Assembly: GCF_022399565.1 (NCBI RefSeq)
Contig: NZ_JAJTUT010000003.1
Span: 496,001-560,000 of the forward strand
Direction: 5' to 3'
Source of the DNA: Flavobacterium algicola
GTDB lineage: Bacteria; Bacteroidota; Bacteroidia; Flavobacteriales; Flavobacteriaceae
Length of the DNA: 64,000 nt
A model generated the notes under the pieces. It was not told the origin of the DNA and made no database searches. It saw only the letters and a program-made list of their open reading frames with translations. Below are positions 25,285 to 33,690 of this stretch, piece after piece. Every line of letters starts with the position of its first letter. Position 1 is the first letter of the stretch. The position numbers and the translations under genes were made by a program.

Positions 25285-26039
25285 GCTCACAAAAAATAAC
25301 ATTCAAGAATTCAAAAGGACAAGATCTAGCTGCTAGATTAGAACTACCAGACCATGGCGAGCCCAAGGCGTTTGCCATTTTTGCACATTGTTTTACTTGC
25401 AACAAAAACCTAACGGCGGTAAGAACAATTGGAAAAACATTGATCGAAAAAAATATAGCAGTCTTACGATTTGATTTTACAGGCTTGGGCGAAAGCGAAG
25501 GGGACTTTCAGCATACCAATTTCTCATCCAACGTAGAAGATCTGTACAGCGCTGCAGCGTTTTTAGAAGAAAATTACCAAGCCCCAAAACTATTAATAGG
25601 TCATTCATTGGGTGGTGCAGCAGTGCTTGCTGCATCGGTAAAAATTCCAACAGCAAAAGCCATAGTAACCATCGGTGCTTCCTCCAATCCTGAGCATGTT
25701 TCACATTTATTCAAAAGTAGTTTTGAAGAAATAAATAGTTCAGGGAAAGCATTGGTTTCCATCGGAGGACGCGATTTTACCATTCAGAAACAATTTCTAG
25801 ACGATATTCAGGATCAAAACATTAAGCATATTTTGGATGAGTTTCGCAACTCAATTCTCATCATGCACTCACCACAAGACACGACGGTAAGTATTGATAA
25901 TGCTGCCGATATATACAAAGCAGCGAGACATCCCAAAAGTTTCATTTCCTTAAACGGAGCTGACCATTTACTTTCAGATAAAAAAGATTCTGAATATGTG
26001 GGGCATATAATTGCTACTTGGGCAGATCGTTATTTGTAA
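25281..26039 (+). CDS. Alpha/beta hydrolase (hydrolase half of the hydrolase/OsmC family)
   Basis: 252 residues, cytoplasmic. Catalytic triad visible: nucleophile IGHSLGGAAVL (about 112), acid in HSPQDTTVS (about 200), histidine in GADHLLSD (about 234). The N-terminal part (FAIFAHCFTCNKNLTAVRTI and RFDFTGLGESEGDF) is typical of the hydrolase portion of two-domain hydrolase/OsmC proteins, but the frame ends after the hydrolase and I find no OsmC half downstream. The ATG overlaps the stop of the HD-PycTM gene by 4 bp (ATGA), implying translational coupling. An esterase or thioesterase working with its operon partners is possible; substrate unknown. Confidence 0.83.
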   Translation: MSSQKITFKNSKGQDLAARLELPDHGEPKAFAIFAHCFTCNKNLTAVRTIGKTLIEKNIAVLRFDFTGLGESEGDFQHTNFSSNVEDLYSAAAFLEENYQAPKLLIGHSLGGAAVLAASVKIPTAKAIVTIGASSNPEHVSHLFKSSFEEINSSGKALVSIGGRDFTIQKQFLDDIQDQNIKHILDEFRNSILIMHSPQDTTVSIDNAADIYKAARHPKSFISLNGADHLLSDKKDSEYVGHIIATWADRYL

Positions 26040-26092
26040 TTTAATAAATCATAATTCGGCTGATTTTAGTAAATCTGTTTGACAATTATTAA

Positions 26093-26134
26093 AAACTGCT
26101 AGTTCACTAATTTTACTTTGTGAGTTAGCAGTTT
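26093..26134 (+). terminator. Terminator hairpin after the cyclase-fold/HD-PycTM operon
   Basis: AAACTGCTA at 26093-26101 pairs with TAGCAGTTT at 26126-26134 and continues through TCAC/GTGA with G-T wobbles between, followed by CTATTTTTG. It closes the three-gene operon. Confidence 0.65.
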
Positions 26135-26544
26135 CTATTTTTGAACCAAATTATTAGGCTTGGGAACCTGCTGACTTGACTAGGATTCTAATTCATAAGG
26201 ATATTAGAAAAAAAATAAAATTAACATTAAATCGATTCGGAATTAATTCTGGAATGATATATCCAGATATAAACGGTATATCTGAGCACATAAAATGATT
26301 GCGTTCAAACGAACATTAAATATCGTATTATTGCTAACATATGTTTGTCGTTATTGCGAGATTTATTGAGATTGGCGTTTAGGTCATATTTTAACTTGAC
26401 TAAAACTTATTTAAACAACTCACAAATTTGTCTAAGTGAGTATTAATTGGGTTGAAAAATAACTCATTACTCAACTACTTCCAATTAGCCAAAACGTTTT
26501 ACAATTGTCTTACAAATTAAAAAATTTTTAATAAACTTTAAACA
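26135..26544. other. Intergenic region upstream of the retropepsin-like gene
   Basis: About 410 bp of AT-rich sequence. I see no open frame of note, no repeat, and no clear consensus promoter. Confidence 0.45.
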
Positions 26545-27753
26545 ATGAAAATATCAATTTGCATAGTAGTAGTTACAATGATAGTAGGTTGTGCTACTAG
26601 AAAAAGCCCTCCAATATTAAAAACAAATGCTAAAGTGATAAGCATACAAGACGGTAATACATTTCATGAAAACGGTTGGACCGTATCACCCGAAGTAGCA
26701 GTAGATGAATTTGTCACAAGTAAGTCTCTAGTAGAAAAGAAAGTTAGTTTCATTTCCGACATAGACACACTTACGTTTAATGTAATACCAAACAGAGCTT
26801 ACGATTTTATAATTCAGTACAATCAGCAAAAAGCATTTACAAGAATAAATACAGATACGCTTAAAGAAGCATCAATTGCGGAAAAAAAAATATTGATATA
26901 TTATTACGACGATGAGAATAGAGAATCGTTAACTGACACAATTCCATTTATTTTAGGTGATGACCAAAGAATTCATTTAAAAGGAAGTATTAATAACTCA
27001 TCTGCCCTTGATTTACTTTTCGACACAGGTGCAAACGCTGTAGCAATAAAATCCAATTTAATTGGTAATAAAGTTACAGTAGATTTAGATGGAAAATCTG
27101 AAAATGAAGGTTCTGACGGAATTGATACAATACAGACAAGTTCATCAAACAAATTAAAAATCAAAAATTTAAATTGGGAGGACGTAGAACTTCTTTCTAT
27201 CGATTATCAAGACCCTAATTTTGATGCTGTTTTGGGATGGATTGCATTTGAAAATAAAATAGTAGAAATTGATTATGACCATAAAATTTTGATCTTACAT
27301 AAATCAATGCAAACAACTCCAAAAGATTATTCGAAAGTGGAAACAAAAATGATTGGGGGAGTACCATTCATAAAAGGATTAATTACAACTGAAAATAAAA
27401 CAAGTTCAGGCTGGTTTGAATATGACTCAGGCTACACTGGAAGTTTTTCGGTAAGTCAAAAATTTGCGTCAGAAAATGATTTAACTAGAGCACTGAAAAT
27501 AGTTGGAACTTCAATTTCATCCGGAAGTAGTGGCGCTAAAATGACAGCACATGATTACATTTTACCAAAATTAAAATTTGGAGAGTTGGAGCTTATTGAT
27601 ATTCCAATTTCTATTGAAGAAAAAGATCCTGATGGAGTAGAAAATAATGATCTTTTAGGTAATAGTTTGCTTAAAAGATTCAATACAATTATTGATTTTC
27701 AAAACTTTCAAATTTATTTACAACCCAATAATCTTTTTAACTCCAAGTACTAA
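26545..27753 (+). CDS. Retropepsin-like aspartyl protease lipoprotein
   Basis: 402 residues. Signal peptide with lipobox MIVGC (Cys about 16). Residues ~30-140 form a beta-rich N-terminal domain. Two protease lobes follow: LDLLFDTGANAVAIKS (about 153-168) has the DTG active-site triad, and GWFEYDSGYTGSFSVS (about 291-306) has a matching DSG in the second lobe, so it resembles a single-chain pepsin-like or fused retropepsin arrangement. A glycine-rich strand, FDAVLGWIAFENKIVEIDY, matches the flap-side ILG motif. Proteins of this family are common secreted or lipid-anchored peptidases of unknown substrate in Bacteroidota. It stands alone between two intergenic regions. Confidence 0.8.
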   Translation: MKISICIVVVTMIVGCATRKSPPILKTNAKVISIQDGNTFHENGWTVSPEVAVDEFVTSKSLVEKKVSFISDIDTLTFNVIPNRAYDFIIQYNQQKAFTRINTDTLKEASIAEKKILIYYYDDENRESLTDTIPFILGDDQRIHLKGSINNSSALDLLFDTGANAVAIKSNLIGNKVTVDLDGKSENEGSDGIDTIQTSSSNKLKIKNLNWEDVELLSIDYQDPNFDAVLGWIAFENKIVEIDYDHKILILHKSMQTTPKDYSKVETKMIGGVPFIKGLITTENKTSSGWFEYDSGYTGSFSVSQKFASENDLTRALKIVGTSISSGSSGAKMTAHDYILPKLKFGELELIDIPISIEEKDPDGVENNDLLGNSLLKRFNTIIDFQNFQIYLQPNNLFNSKY

Positions 27754-28104
27754 ATAAATATGAAGGCTAAAAGCAGTGAGTAAGTACAGTGCGAAACTAC
27801 TTTGTAGAGTTACTTATGCAGAGATTCTTCCTTCGTCAGAAAGACAAGATTGGGGTTACTGTGACTTCAAATTTTGTGAATCTTTGTTTTTTTTTTCTTT
27901 GAGTTTCTTTGTGAAATTGTCGCTTGAGACTTCCTAGGTCAGAAAGACAAGATTAGGTATAATTGTTAGCATCAAAAGAGTGTTTTTCTTTTATCGCTCG
28001 TATCAAAAATTAGGATAATGTAGTTTAAGGCATTTTAAGTGTTTAACTTTGGAGAACAAGAAGTTTCAAACAAACAGTAACTTTCACATCAAAAAAACAT
28101 TAAT
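27754..28104. other. Intergenic region with a 17-bp direct repeat and a candidate promoter
   Basis: 351 bp without a credible gene. GTCAGAAAGACAAGATT occurs twice, at 27835-27851 and 27938-27954. TAACTTTG at 28044-28051 is an exact TAnnTTTG -7 candidate, 53 bp before the ATG at 28105. Confidence 0.55.
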
Positions 28105-28794
28105 ATGACATTGGAATCAAATAAATATTCGATAGTAATGCTAGGTGCTAGTGGCGCAGTTGGTACTGAGGCGCTAAACACACTTCTTGAACTCAAAAAT
28201 ATTGAAAAGCTAACATTATTAGGTAGAAAACCGATTCCGAACATTAATGTCGATTTTGTATCACAACACCAAATTAGCATAAGTGATCCTGACGCTTACC
28301 AAGAATATGTAAATGGGCACACTGTGGCAATTTGTACTTTGGGTGTGGGTGAATCTTCAAAAGTGAGTAAAGAAGAATTAATAAAAGTAGATAAAACGGC
28401 AGTTTTAGATTTTGCAGCAGCATGTAAAAAAGCGGGAGTAAAACATTTTGAACTGCTCGCTTCGGTAAGCTTAAATGCCGATTCAAGTTCTTTTTATCTT
28501 CGCGTAAAGGGCGAATTGGTTGAAGAATTAAAAAAAATGAATTTTGAACGACTAAGTATTTTTCAACCTTCGATGATTCTGACAGCAACCAACAGATATG
28601 GTATTTCTCAAGCAATTATCCTAAAAGTTTGGCCACTTTTGAAACCATTATTGTTTGGTAGTCTAAGGAAATTTCGTGGCGTTCCTGTACACACGTTAGG
28701 TCAAGCGATGGCCAAAAATGTTTTTAAAGAAACCAAAGGTTATGAAATTTTACAATGGGACGAATTTTATTCAGTTAGTTCCCTAAAGTTATAA
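28105..28794 (+). CDS. NAD(P)-binding Rossmann-fold protein (NmrA/HTATIP2-like)
   Basis: 229 residues. The N-terminus KYSIVMLGASGAVGTEALNT has the GASGxVG dinucleotide loop of atypical short-chain dehydrogenases, and LLGRKP follows at the second strand. Then come AICTLGVGESS and AAACKKAGVKHFELLASVSLN, characteristic of the HTATIP2/NmrA group. No YxxxK pair is obvious; a FYLRVKGELVEEL segment lies where the catalytic helix would be, with Tyr and Lys close together. Such proteins act as redox sensors or reductases; the substrate is unknown. The gene stands alone. Confidence 0.8.
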   Translation: MTLESNKYSIVMLGASGAVGTEALNTLLELKNIEKLTLLGRKPIPNINVDFVSQHQISISDPDAYQEYVNGHTVAICTLGVGESSKVSKEELIKVDKTAVLDFAAACKKAGVKHFELLASVSLNADSSSFYLRVKGELVEELKKMNFERLSIFQPSMILTATNRYGISQAIILKVWPLLKPLLFGSLRKFRGVPVHTLGQAMAKNVFKETKGYEILQWDEFYSVSSLKL

Positions 28795-29329
28795 TTGATA
28801 AATTAATTTAACTAGCGCTACCTTGTAGTAATCACCAAATTAAATTAAAAAAAATATAATGCGAGGCTCCACTAAATAGTTGTTCTTGTTTTTTGACTGA
28901 TTTATGCAAAAGCTATTTTTTCAAATAAGAGCATGCCATGTCAATGGATACTTTTGATTATTACCCGTGAAGTGGCTTTTTCAAAAGTCAGAACAACAAA
29001 GTGGACTTAGAATCCCATACCACTTCACAAAGTATTACCATATCGTAATTATGGAAATGATTCCTACTTGCTAGCCATGATGGGAACGGCATCCTCTTGT
29101 AGTGCGATAGCACATATAAGAGATATAGTGTACAGCAGGACAACTGTTTGTTTTGGAATGCATAATTTGATGCTCCTAAAATTAAAGATGATGTAATAAA
29201 GCGATTATGTATCGCTATCAAGTATGTTTTCGTAAGATATTTTGATGAAAGTGAATACTATTTCCTTGTGTAACCAAAGTTACAGTACAAGTGGTACGAA
29301 GAGTCTAACTTTGCTAACACTAAAGATAA
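28795..29329. other. Non-coding or decayed region before the rhodanese pair
   Basis: 535 bp. A minus-strand frame of 77 codons (28988-29221) has no protein-like character. Plus-strand frames are all interrupted. It could be decayed coding sequence, but I cannot name an origin. TAACTTTG at 29306-29313 is an exact -7 candidate just before the rhodanese frame opens. Confidence 0.4.
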
Positions 29330-29623
29330 GTAACGGAAATCGAAAAATTAATTTTAGAAAATAAAGGTACAATTGTAGACGTCCGCACGTACAGTGAGTT
29401 TATGGGTGGTAATGTAGTAGACTCAATCAATATTCCGTTGAATGAGTTTCCGCAACGGTTAAGTGAGATAAAGGACTTACAATTACCACTTATCTTATGT
29501 TGCGCCTCTGGAAACAGAAGCGGGCAGGCGGATGACTATCTTTCGCAACATGGAATTGCATGTTATAATGGAGGCTCTTGGCTTGAAGTAAATTATATTA
29601 AATCTAAAACAATCAACGAATAA
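29330..29623 (+). CDS. Rhodanese-domain protein lacking a normal start codon
   Basis: The first ATG, at 29402, would cut off the front of the rhodanese fold. The frame is open from 29330, just after a TAA, and its translation VTEIEKLILENKGTIVDVRT is exactly the expected start of a single-domain rhodanese, with GTA where a Met should be. The active loop CCASGNRSGQ carries the sulfur-accepting Cys, and YNGGSWLEVN is the usual ending. So 98 codons give a full domain without ATG, GTG or TTG. Either the start was lost (GTG to GTA is one change), a rare start is used, or the gene is decaying. Its stop overlaps the next ATG by 1 bp. Confidence 0.6.
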   Translation, partial: VTEIEKLILENKGTIVDVRTYSEFMGGNVVDSINIPLNEFPQRLSEIKDLQLPLILCCASGNRSGQADDYLSQHGIACYNGGSWLEVNYIKSKTINE

Positions 29624-29940
29624 TGATCAATTTTATAAAGAACCTATTTAAAATAGGACCTGCAGTAAATTATTTGGACCTGGTTCAAAATGGAGCAGTG
29701 CTACTAGACGTGCGTTTTGCCAATGAATTTAAGAGCGGACACATTAAGGGAGCGAAAAACACACCTCTGGACCAGTTATTACAACATGTTGCAAAGATAG
29801 ACAAGAACAGCGTTATCATTACGTGCTGCGCCTCTGGAATGCGAAGTTCGGTGGCCAAGAATAGCTTGAAATCAAATGGTTTTAAAAATGTGCATAACGG
29901 CGGCGGATGGAACAGTTTACAGTCAAAATTGAAGGGGTAA
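29623..29940 (+). CDS. Rhodanese-like sulfurtransferase domain protein
   Basis: 105 residues, a single rhodanese domain: GAVLLDVRFANEFKSGHIKG (about 24-43) and the active loop ITCCASGMRSSVAKN (Cys about 70), ending VHNGGGWNSL. The CASGxRS loop fits single-domain rhodaneses that carry persulfide sulfur for delivery or detoxification. Translationally coupled to the preceding rhodanese (TAATG overlap), so the two probably act together or form a recent duplicate pair. No signal peptide, hence cytoplasmic. A hairpin terminator follows after about 40 bp. Confidence 0.85.
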   Translation: MINFIKNLFKIGPAVNYLDLVQNGAVLLDVRFANEFKSGHIKGAKNTPLDQLLQHVAKIDKNSVIITCCASGMRSSVAKNSLKSNGFKNVHNGGGWNSLQSKLKG

Positions 29941-29979
29941 CTCATACTATGCTCTAAGTGTTACCTATTAAAATATAAG

Positions 29980-30006
29980 AAAGACATTGCCATGGGTAGT
30001 GTCTTT
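29980..30006 (+). terminator. Terminator after the rhodanese pair
   Basis: AAAGACA (29980-29986) pairs with TGTCTTT (30000-30006), with GCC/GGG-rich inner sequence and a T-run to 30009. Confidence 0.7.
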
Positions 30007-30078
30007 TTTGATTTAAATTCGAATGAGTTTTAAATAATTTTTATGATCTGCTTTCGAATTAAGATTGTTATAGTCCCT

Positions 30079-30086
30079 TATCTTTG
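30079..30086 (+). promoter_or_regulatory. Candidate -7 element for the P-type ATPase gene
   Basis: TATCTTTG, an exact TAnnTTTG match, with a TTTCG stretch about 22 bp upstream. It would give a leader of roughly 175 nt before the ATG at 30268; apart from this the 29941-30267 gap shows nothing else. Confidence 0.4.
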
Positions 30087-30267
30087 TAGTAGAGGCTGTG
30101 CGTTATAGCGTTACTAAAATGTGGAATAGGATCAACACTCTTTAAAAAATTAGATTACTATTGTATTTTACAAGCCTTTAAAATTTACTTACGATCTATA
30201 AGAGACCAGCAACACAGGCTGTTAGTCCACTTTATTTAATCGATAATCTATAGAAATACTTTCAACT

Positions 30268-32202
30268 ATGGAACACAATCATTCGTCAGACCAACATACA
30301 CATGCCCATTCGCATGAGCACGATCATTCCAGTAATGATCAAACTACAGTGCAGTTGTTTATGGCACCACTATTTTCGTTTATACTATTACTAGCAGCGA
30401 TTGGATTCGATTATTATTTTCCGCAACCCTGGTTTACAGGATGGGTGAGAATAGCTTGGTACGCTGTGGCCTATTTACCCGTTGGCTTACCTGTTTTAAA
30501 AGAAGCATTTGAAAGTGTGATAAAGGGCGCTGTTTTTTCAGAATTTTTACTAATGTCCATTGCAACTGTGGGCGCTTTTGCTATTAACGAATATCCAGAA
30601 GGTGTGGCAGTGATGTTGTTTTATGCCGTTGGAGAAGTTTTTCAGACATTGGCAGTACAAAGAGCAAAGCTAAATATCAAAACCTTACTTGATCAACGAC
30701 CTGATGAAGTTACCATTATAGAAGATAATGTGCCTAAAATAGTCAAAGCAGAAACCGTTAAAATTGGTGCAATTATTCAGCTCAAAGCAGGTGAAAAGCT
30801 GGGGCTTGATGGAATTTTACTTTCGGATAATGCTTCTTTTAATACTGCAGCTTTAACCGGAGAAAGCAAACCCGCTACTAAAGTCAAAGGTGATGTCGCG
30901 CTAGCGGGTATGATCAATGGGAACAAAGTGGTCCAAGTAAAAGTAACTACTGCTTATGCAGACAGTAAGCTGAGCAAAATATTAGAAATGGTGCAGCATG
31001 CAACCGCACAAAAAGCACCTACGGAATTATTCATAAGAAAGTTTGCCAAGATTTACACCCCGATAGTGGTACTACTGGCGGTACTGATTACTGTGATTCC
31101 GTACTTTTTTGTCGAAAATTATATTTTTAGTCAGTGGTTGTACAGAGCATTGGTTTTTCTAGTTATTTCTTGTCCTTGTGCGTTGGTAATCAGTATTCCG
31201 CTAGGTTATTTTGGTGGAATTGGAGCCGCCAGCAAAAACGGAATTTTGTTTAAAGGCAGTACTTTTTTGGATGCTATTGCAAACATTCAGAATGTCGTGA
31301 TGGACAAAACAGGAACCATGACCGAGGGGGTATTTAAAGTTCAGGAAGTAGTATTTCAGCCAGGATTTAATAAAGACGAAATCTTGCAAATGGTGAATGC
31401 TCTAGAAGCGCAAAGCACGCATCCTGTAGCAACTGCTATACAAGAGTATGTTGGTGCGATAAATCACGAGATACCACTTGTAGAAGTTGAGGAGATAGCA
31501 GGGAAAGGTGTAAAGGCAATTGTGAATAATAAAGAATTGCTTGTGGGGAATTTTAAATTACTAGATCAATTCTCAGTACCGTATGATTTGGATGCTACGA
31601 CAATAGTTTATACGGTAATTGCCATAAGTTACGACAAGCAATTTGCAGGTTATCTAACCATTGCTGACACTATCAAGGAAGATGCAAAGGCCACGATTGA
31701 TGCACTCAAATCTTATGGAATCAAAACAACAATGCTTAGTGGAGATAAAAGCACAGTTGTGGAATATGTTGCCGATCAACTGAATATAACAACGGCTTAT
31801 GGAAACTTGTTACCGGAAGATAAAGTTGCCAAGGTCGAAGAAATTATGAATCGAAACGAAACAGTTGCTTTTGTTGGCGATGGCGTGAATGATGCACCCG
31901 TGATTGCTCTGAGCACAGTAGGAATAGCAATGGGCGGACTAGGTAGTGACGCTACAATAGAGACGGCAGATATTGTAATTCAAGATGACAAGCCTAGCAA
32001 AATTGTAATGGCAGTAAAAATAGGAAAAGAAACCAAAAAGATAGTATGGCAAAACATCACAATGGCTTTTGTGGTGAAAGGAGCTGTCTTGATACTTGGT
32101 GCCGGAGGTTTGGCTACCATGTGGGAAGCCGTTTTTGCAGACGTAGGTGTAGCATTATTAGCGATTTTGAACGCTGTCCGAATTCAGAAAATGAAATTTT
32201 AA
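30268..32202 (+). CDS. Heavy-metal P1B-type ATPase (Zn/Cd/Co exporter)
   Basis: 644 residues, inner membrane. The N-terminus is a His-rich tail (HNHSSDQHTHAHSHEHDHSS) in place of a ferredoxin-like metal-binding domain. The expected order follows: actuator TGESKPAT (about 198), membrane metal site SCPCALVIS (about 301-309, CPC), phosphorylation loop DKTGTMTEG (about 345), HP motif THPVATAI, and hinge GDGVNDAPVIA (about 537). CPC plus the His-rich tail fits the Zn2+/Cd2+/Co2+ subclass (ZntA/CadA-like), exporting metal from the cytoplasm. Only 52 bp separate it from the downstream aldehyde dehydrogenase, so read-through is possible. It complements the Zur-like uptake locus 19 kb away. Confidence 0.9.
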   Translation: MEHNHSSDQHTHAHSHEHDHSSNDQTTVQLFMAPLFSFILLLAAIGFDYYFPQPWFTGWVRIAWYAVAYLPVGLPVLKEAFESVIKGAVFSEFLLMSIATVGAFAINEYPEGVAVMLFYAVGEVFQTLAVQRAKLNIKTLLDQRPDEVTIIEDNVPKIVKAETVKIGAIIQLKAGEKLGLDGILLSDNASFNTAALTGESKPATKVKGDVALAGMINGNKVVQVKVTTAYADSKLSKILEMVQHATAQKAPTELFIRKFAKIYTPIVVLLAVLITVIPYFFVENYIFSQWLYRALVFLVISCPCALVISIPLGYFGGIGAASKNGILFKGSTFLDAIANIQNVVMDKTGTMTEGVFKVQEVVFQPGFNKDEILQMVNALEAQSTHPVATAIQEYVGAINHEIPLVEVEEIAGKGVKAIVNNKELLVGNFKLLDQFSVPYDLDATTIVYTVIAISYDKQFAGYLTIADTIKEDAKATIDALKSYGIKTTMLSGDKSTVVEYVADQLNITTAYGNLLPEDKVAKVEEIMNRNETVAFVGDGVNDAPVIALSTVGIAMGGLGSDATIETADIVIQDDKPSKIVMAVKIGKETKKIVWQNITMAFVVKGAVLILGAGGLATMWEAVFADVGVALLAILNAVRIQKMKF

Positions 32203-32254
32203 AATAATACTTGTTTAAAAGAGGGTAAGAACCTCACGATAAAAATTAAAAGAT

Positions 32255-33622
32255 ATGAAAAATACCATAAGCATAAATCCAGCAACAGGAGTAGAAATAG
32301 AAACTTATCCACGTATTGCTGTTGCAGAAGCAAAAGAAGAACTTATCATGGTCAAAAAGGCTTTTGATTCATGGAAGAAAACAACATTTGAAGAACGATC
32401 GGCTTTAATGCACAAGTTCGCTGATATCTTGGAGCAAGACAAAGAGAAATTGGCACAGCTTGCTACAGCCGAGATGGGGAAAACAATAGGACAATCTCGC
32501 AAAGAAGTTGAGAAATGTATTTTGGTTTCTCGTTACTATGCTGATCATGCTCAGGATTTGTTAAAGAATGAAATAGTAAAAACAGAGGCTAGTAAAAGTT
32601 ATGTAACTTTTCAACCCATGGGTGCTGTCTTGGCGGTAATGCCGTGGAATTTTCCTTTTTATCAAGTTATTCGATTTGCAGCTCCAGCAATTATGGCCGG
32701 AAATGTGGGGGTCTTGAAACATGCCTCAAACGTACAAGGTTGTGCTTTTGCGATTGAAGAGGCCTTTGTAAAAGCTGGATTTCCAGAGAAAGTCTTTGTG
32801 AATCTGAATATCGATTCGGAAAATGTCAAAGATATTATCGAAGACAAAGCAATTGTAGCGGTAACACTCACAGGTAGTGAGCCAGCTGGTCGTTCTGTAG
32901 CAGCGATTGCCGGACAAAATCTGAAGAAAACCGTTCTCGAGTTAGGAGGTAGTGATGCTTATATTATTTTGGATGATGCAGACCTAGAGGCAGCTACAGA
33001 ATTGGCTACTTTTGGTAGGTTGCAAAACAACGGGCAAACTTGTATCGCTGCCAAACGATTTGTGGTATTAGAATCGATTTATGATGCCTTTTTAGAATTG
33101 TACACCACCAAGATGGAAGCAGCCAAAATGGGCGCACCAACAGACGAGGAAACATACTATGGTCCCTTGGCTAGAGTGAATTTGAGGGATGAATTGCACA
33201 AACAGGTCGAAAAATCGATGGCACAAGGCGCACGCTTGGTAACAGGAGGCACAATTCCAGAAGGAAAAGGGGCCTATTATCCTGCAACTATATTAGCAGA
33301 AGTAACGCCAGGAATGGAAGCTTTTGATAACGAACTTTTTGGACCTGTAGCTTCGGTAATCAAGGCCACAGACGAAGATCATGCGATTGAATTGGCTAAT
33401 AATTCGGCTTTTGGTTTGGGATCAGGTGTGATTACTTCAAATAAAGAAAGAGGAGAGAAAATCGCATTGCAACTAGAAGCAGGTAGTAGTTTTGTCAATA
33501 AACTAGTTGTTTCAGACCCACGATTGCCTTTTGGTGGAATTAAAAATAGTGGTTTCGGGAGAGAACTTTCAGATTACGGAATACGTGAATTTGTCAATAT
33601 AAAATCGATTTGGATAGAGTAG
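32255..33622 (+). CDS. gabD: NAD(P)-dependent succinate-semialdehyde / aldehyde dehydrogenase
   Basis: 455 residues, aldehyde dehydrogenase superfamily. The start is [19 protein letters not shown]; the cofactor region is [20 protein letters not shown] (about 129-148) with [14 protein letters not shown]; the general base lies in [18 protein letters not shown] (about 229) and the catalytic Cys in [10 protein letters not shown] (about 263). The C-terminus [20 protein letters not shown] is characteristic of the GabD/YneI-like group, which oxidises succinate semialdehyde to succinate. Other short aldehydes are possible. Cytoplasmic. A strong hairpin separates it from the convergent LacI-type gene, so it is not part of the xylose operon. 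Confidence 0.86.
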   Translation: MKNTISINPATGVEIETYPRIAVAEAKEELIMVKKAFDSWKKTTFEERSALMHKFADILEQDKEKLAQLATAEMGKTIGQSRKEVEKCILVSRYYADHAQDLLKNEIVKTEASKSYVTFQPMGAVLAVMPWNFPFYQVIRFAAPAIMAGNVGVLKHASNVQGCAFAIEEAFVKAGFPEKVFVNLNIDSENVKDIIEDKAIVAVTLTGSEPAGRSVAAIAGQNLKKTVLELGGSDAYIILDDADLEAATELATFGRLQNNGQTCIAAKRFVVLESIYDAFLELYTTKMEAAKMGAPTDEETYYGPLARVNLRDELHKQVEKSMAQGARLVTGGTIPEGKGAYYPATILAEVTPGMEAFDNELFGPVASVIKATDEDHAIELANNSAFGLGSGVITSNKERGEKIALQLEAGSSFVNKLVVSDPRLPFGGIKNSGFGRELSDYGIREFVNIKSIWIE

Positions 33623-33648
33623 TGCGACACCGCAAAGATTAATAGTTT

Positions 33649-33676
33649 AAAGAGACTGCATAACTGCAGTCTCTTT
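33649..33676. terminator. Bidirectional terminator between aldehyde dehydrogenase and LacI-type gene
   Basis: Perfect 12-bp arms AAAGAGACTGCA (33649-33660) and TGCAGTCTCTTT (33665-33676), loop TAAC, T-run on the plus strand and A-run on the other side. Confidence 0.88.
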
Positions 33677-33690
33677 TTATTTCGTGAAAG

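Noticed and set aside
28274..28615. 113-codon antisense frame within the Rossmann-fold gene
   Set aside because: The plus-strand frame has clear family motifs; the antisense frame is a shadow caused by codon bias.
28988..29221. 77-codon minus-strand frame in a long gap
   Set aside because: No domain-like composition, no start context and no partner; it overlaps a region I can only call non-coding or decayed.
30268..32202. P-type ATPase as a copper exporter
   Set aside because: The CPC motif alone is ambiguous, but the His-rich N-terminus and lack of CxxC metal-binding domains fit Zn/Cd/Co better.
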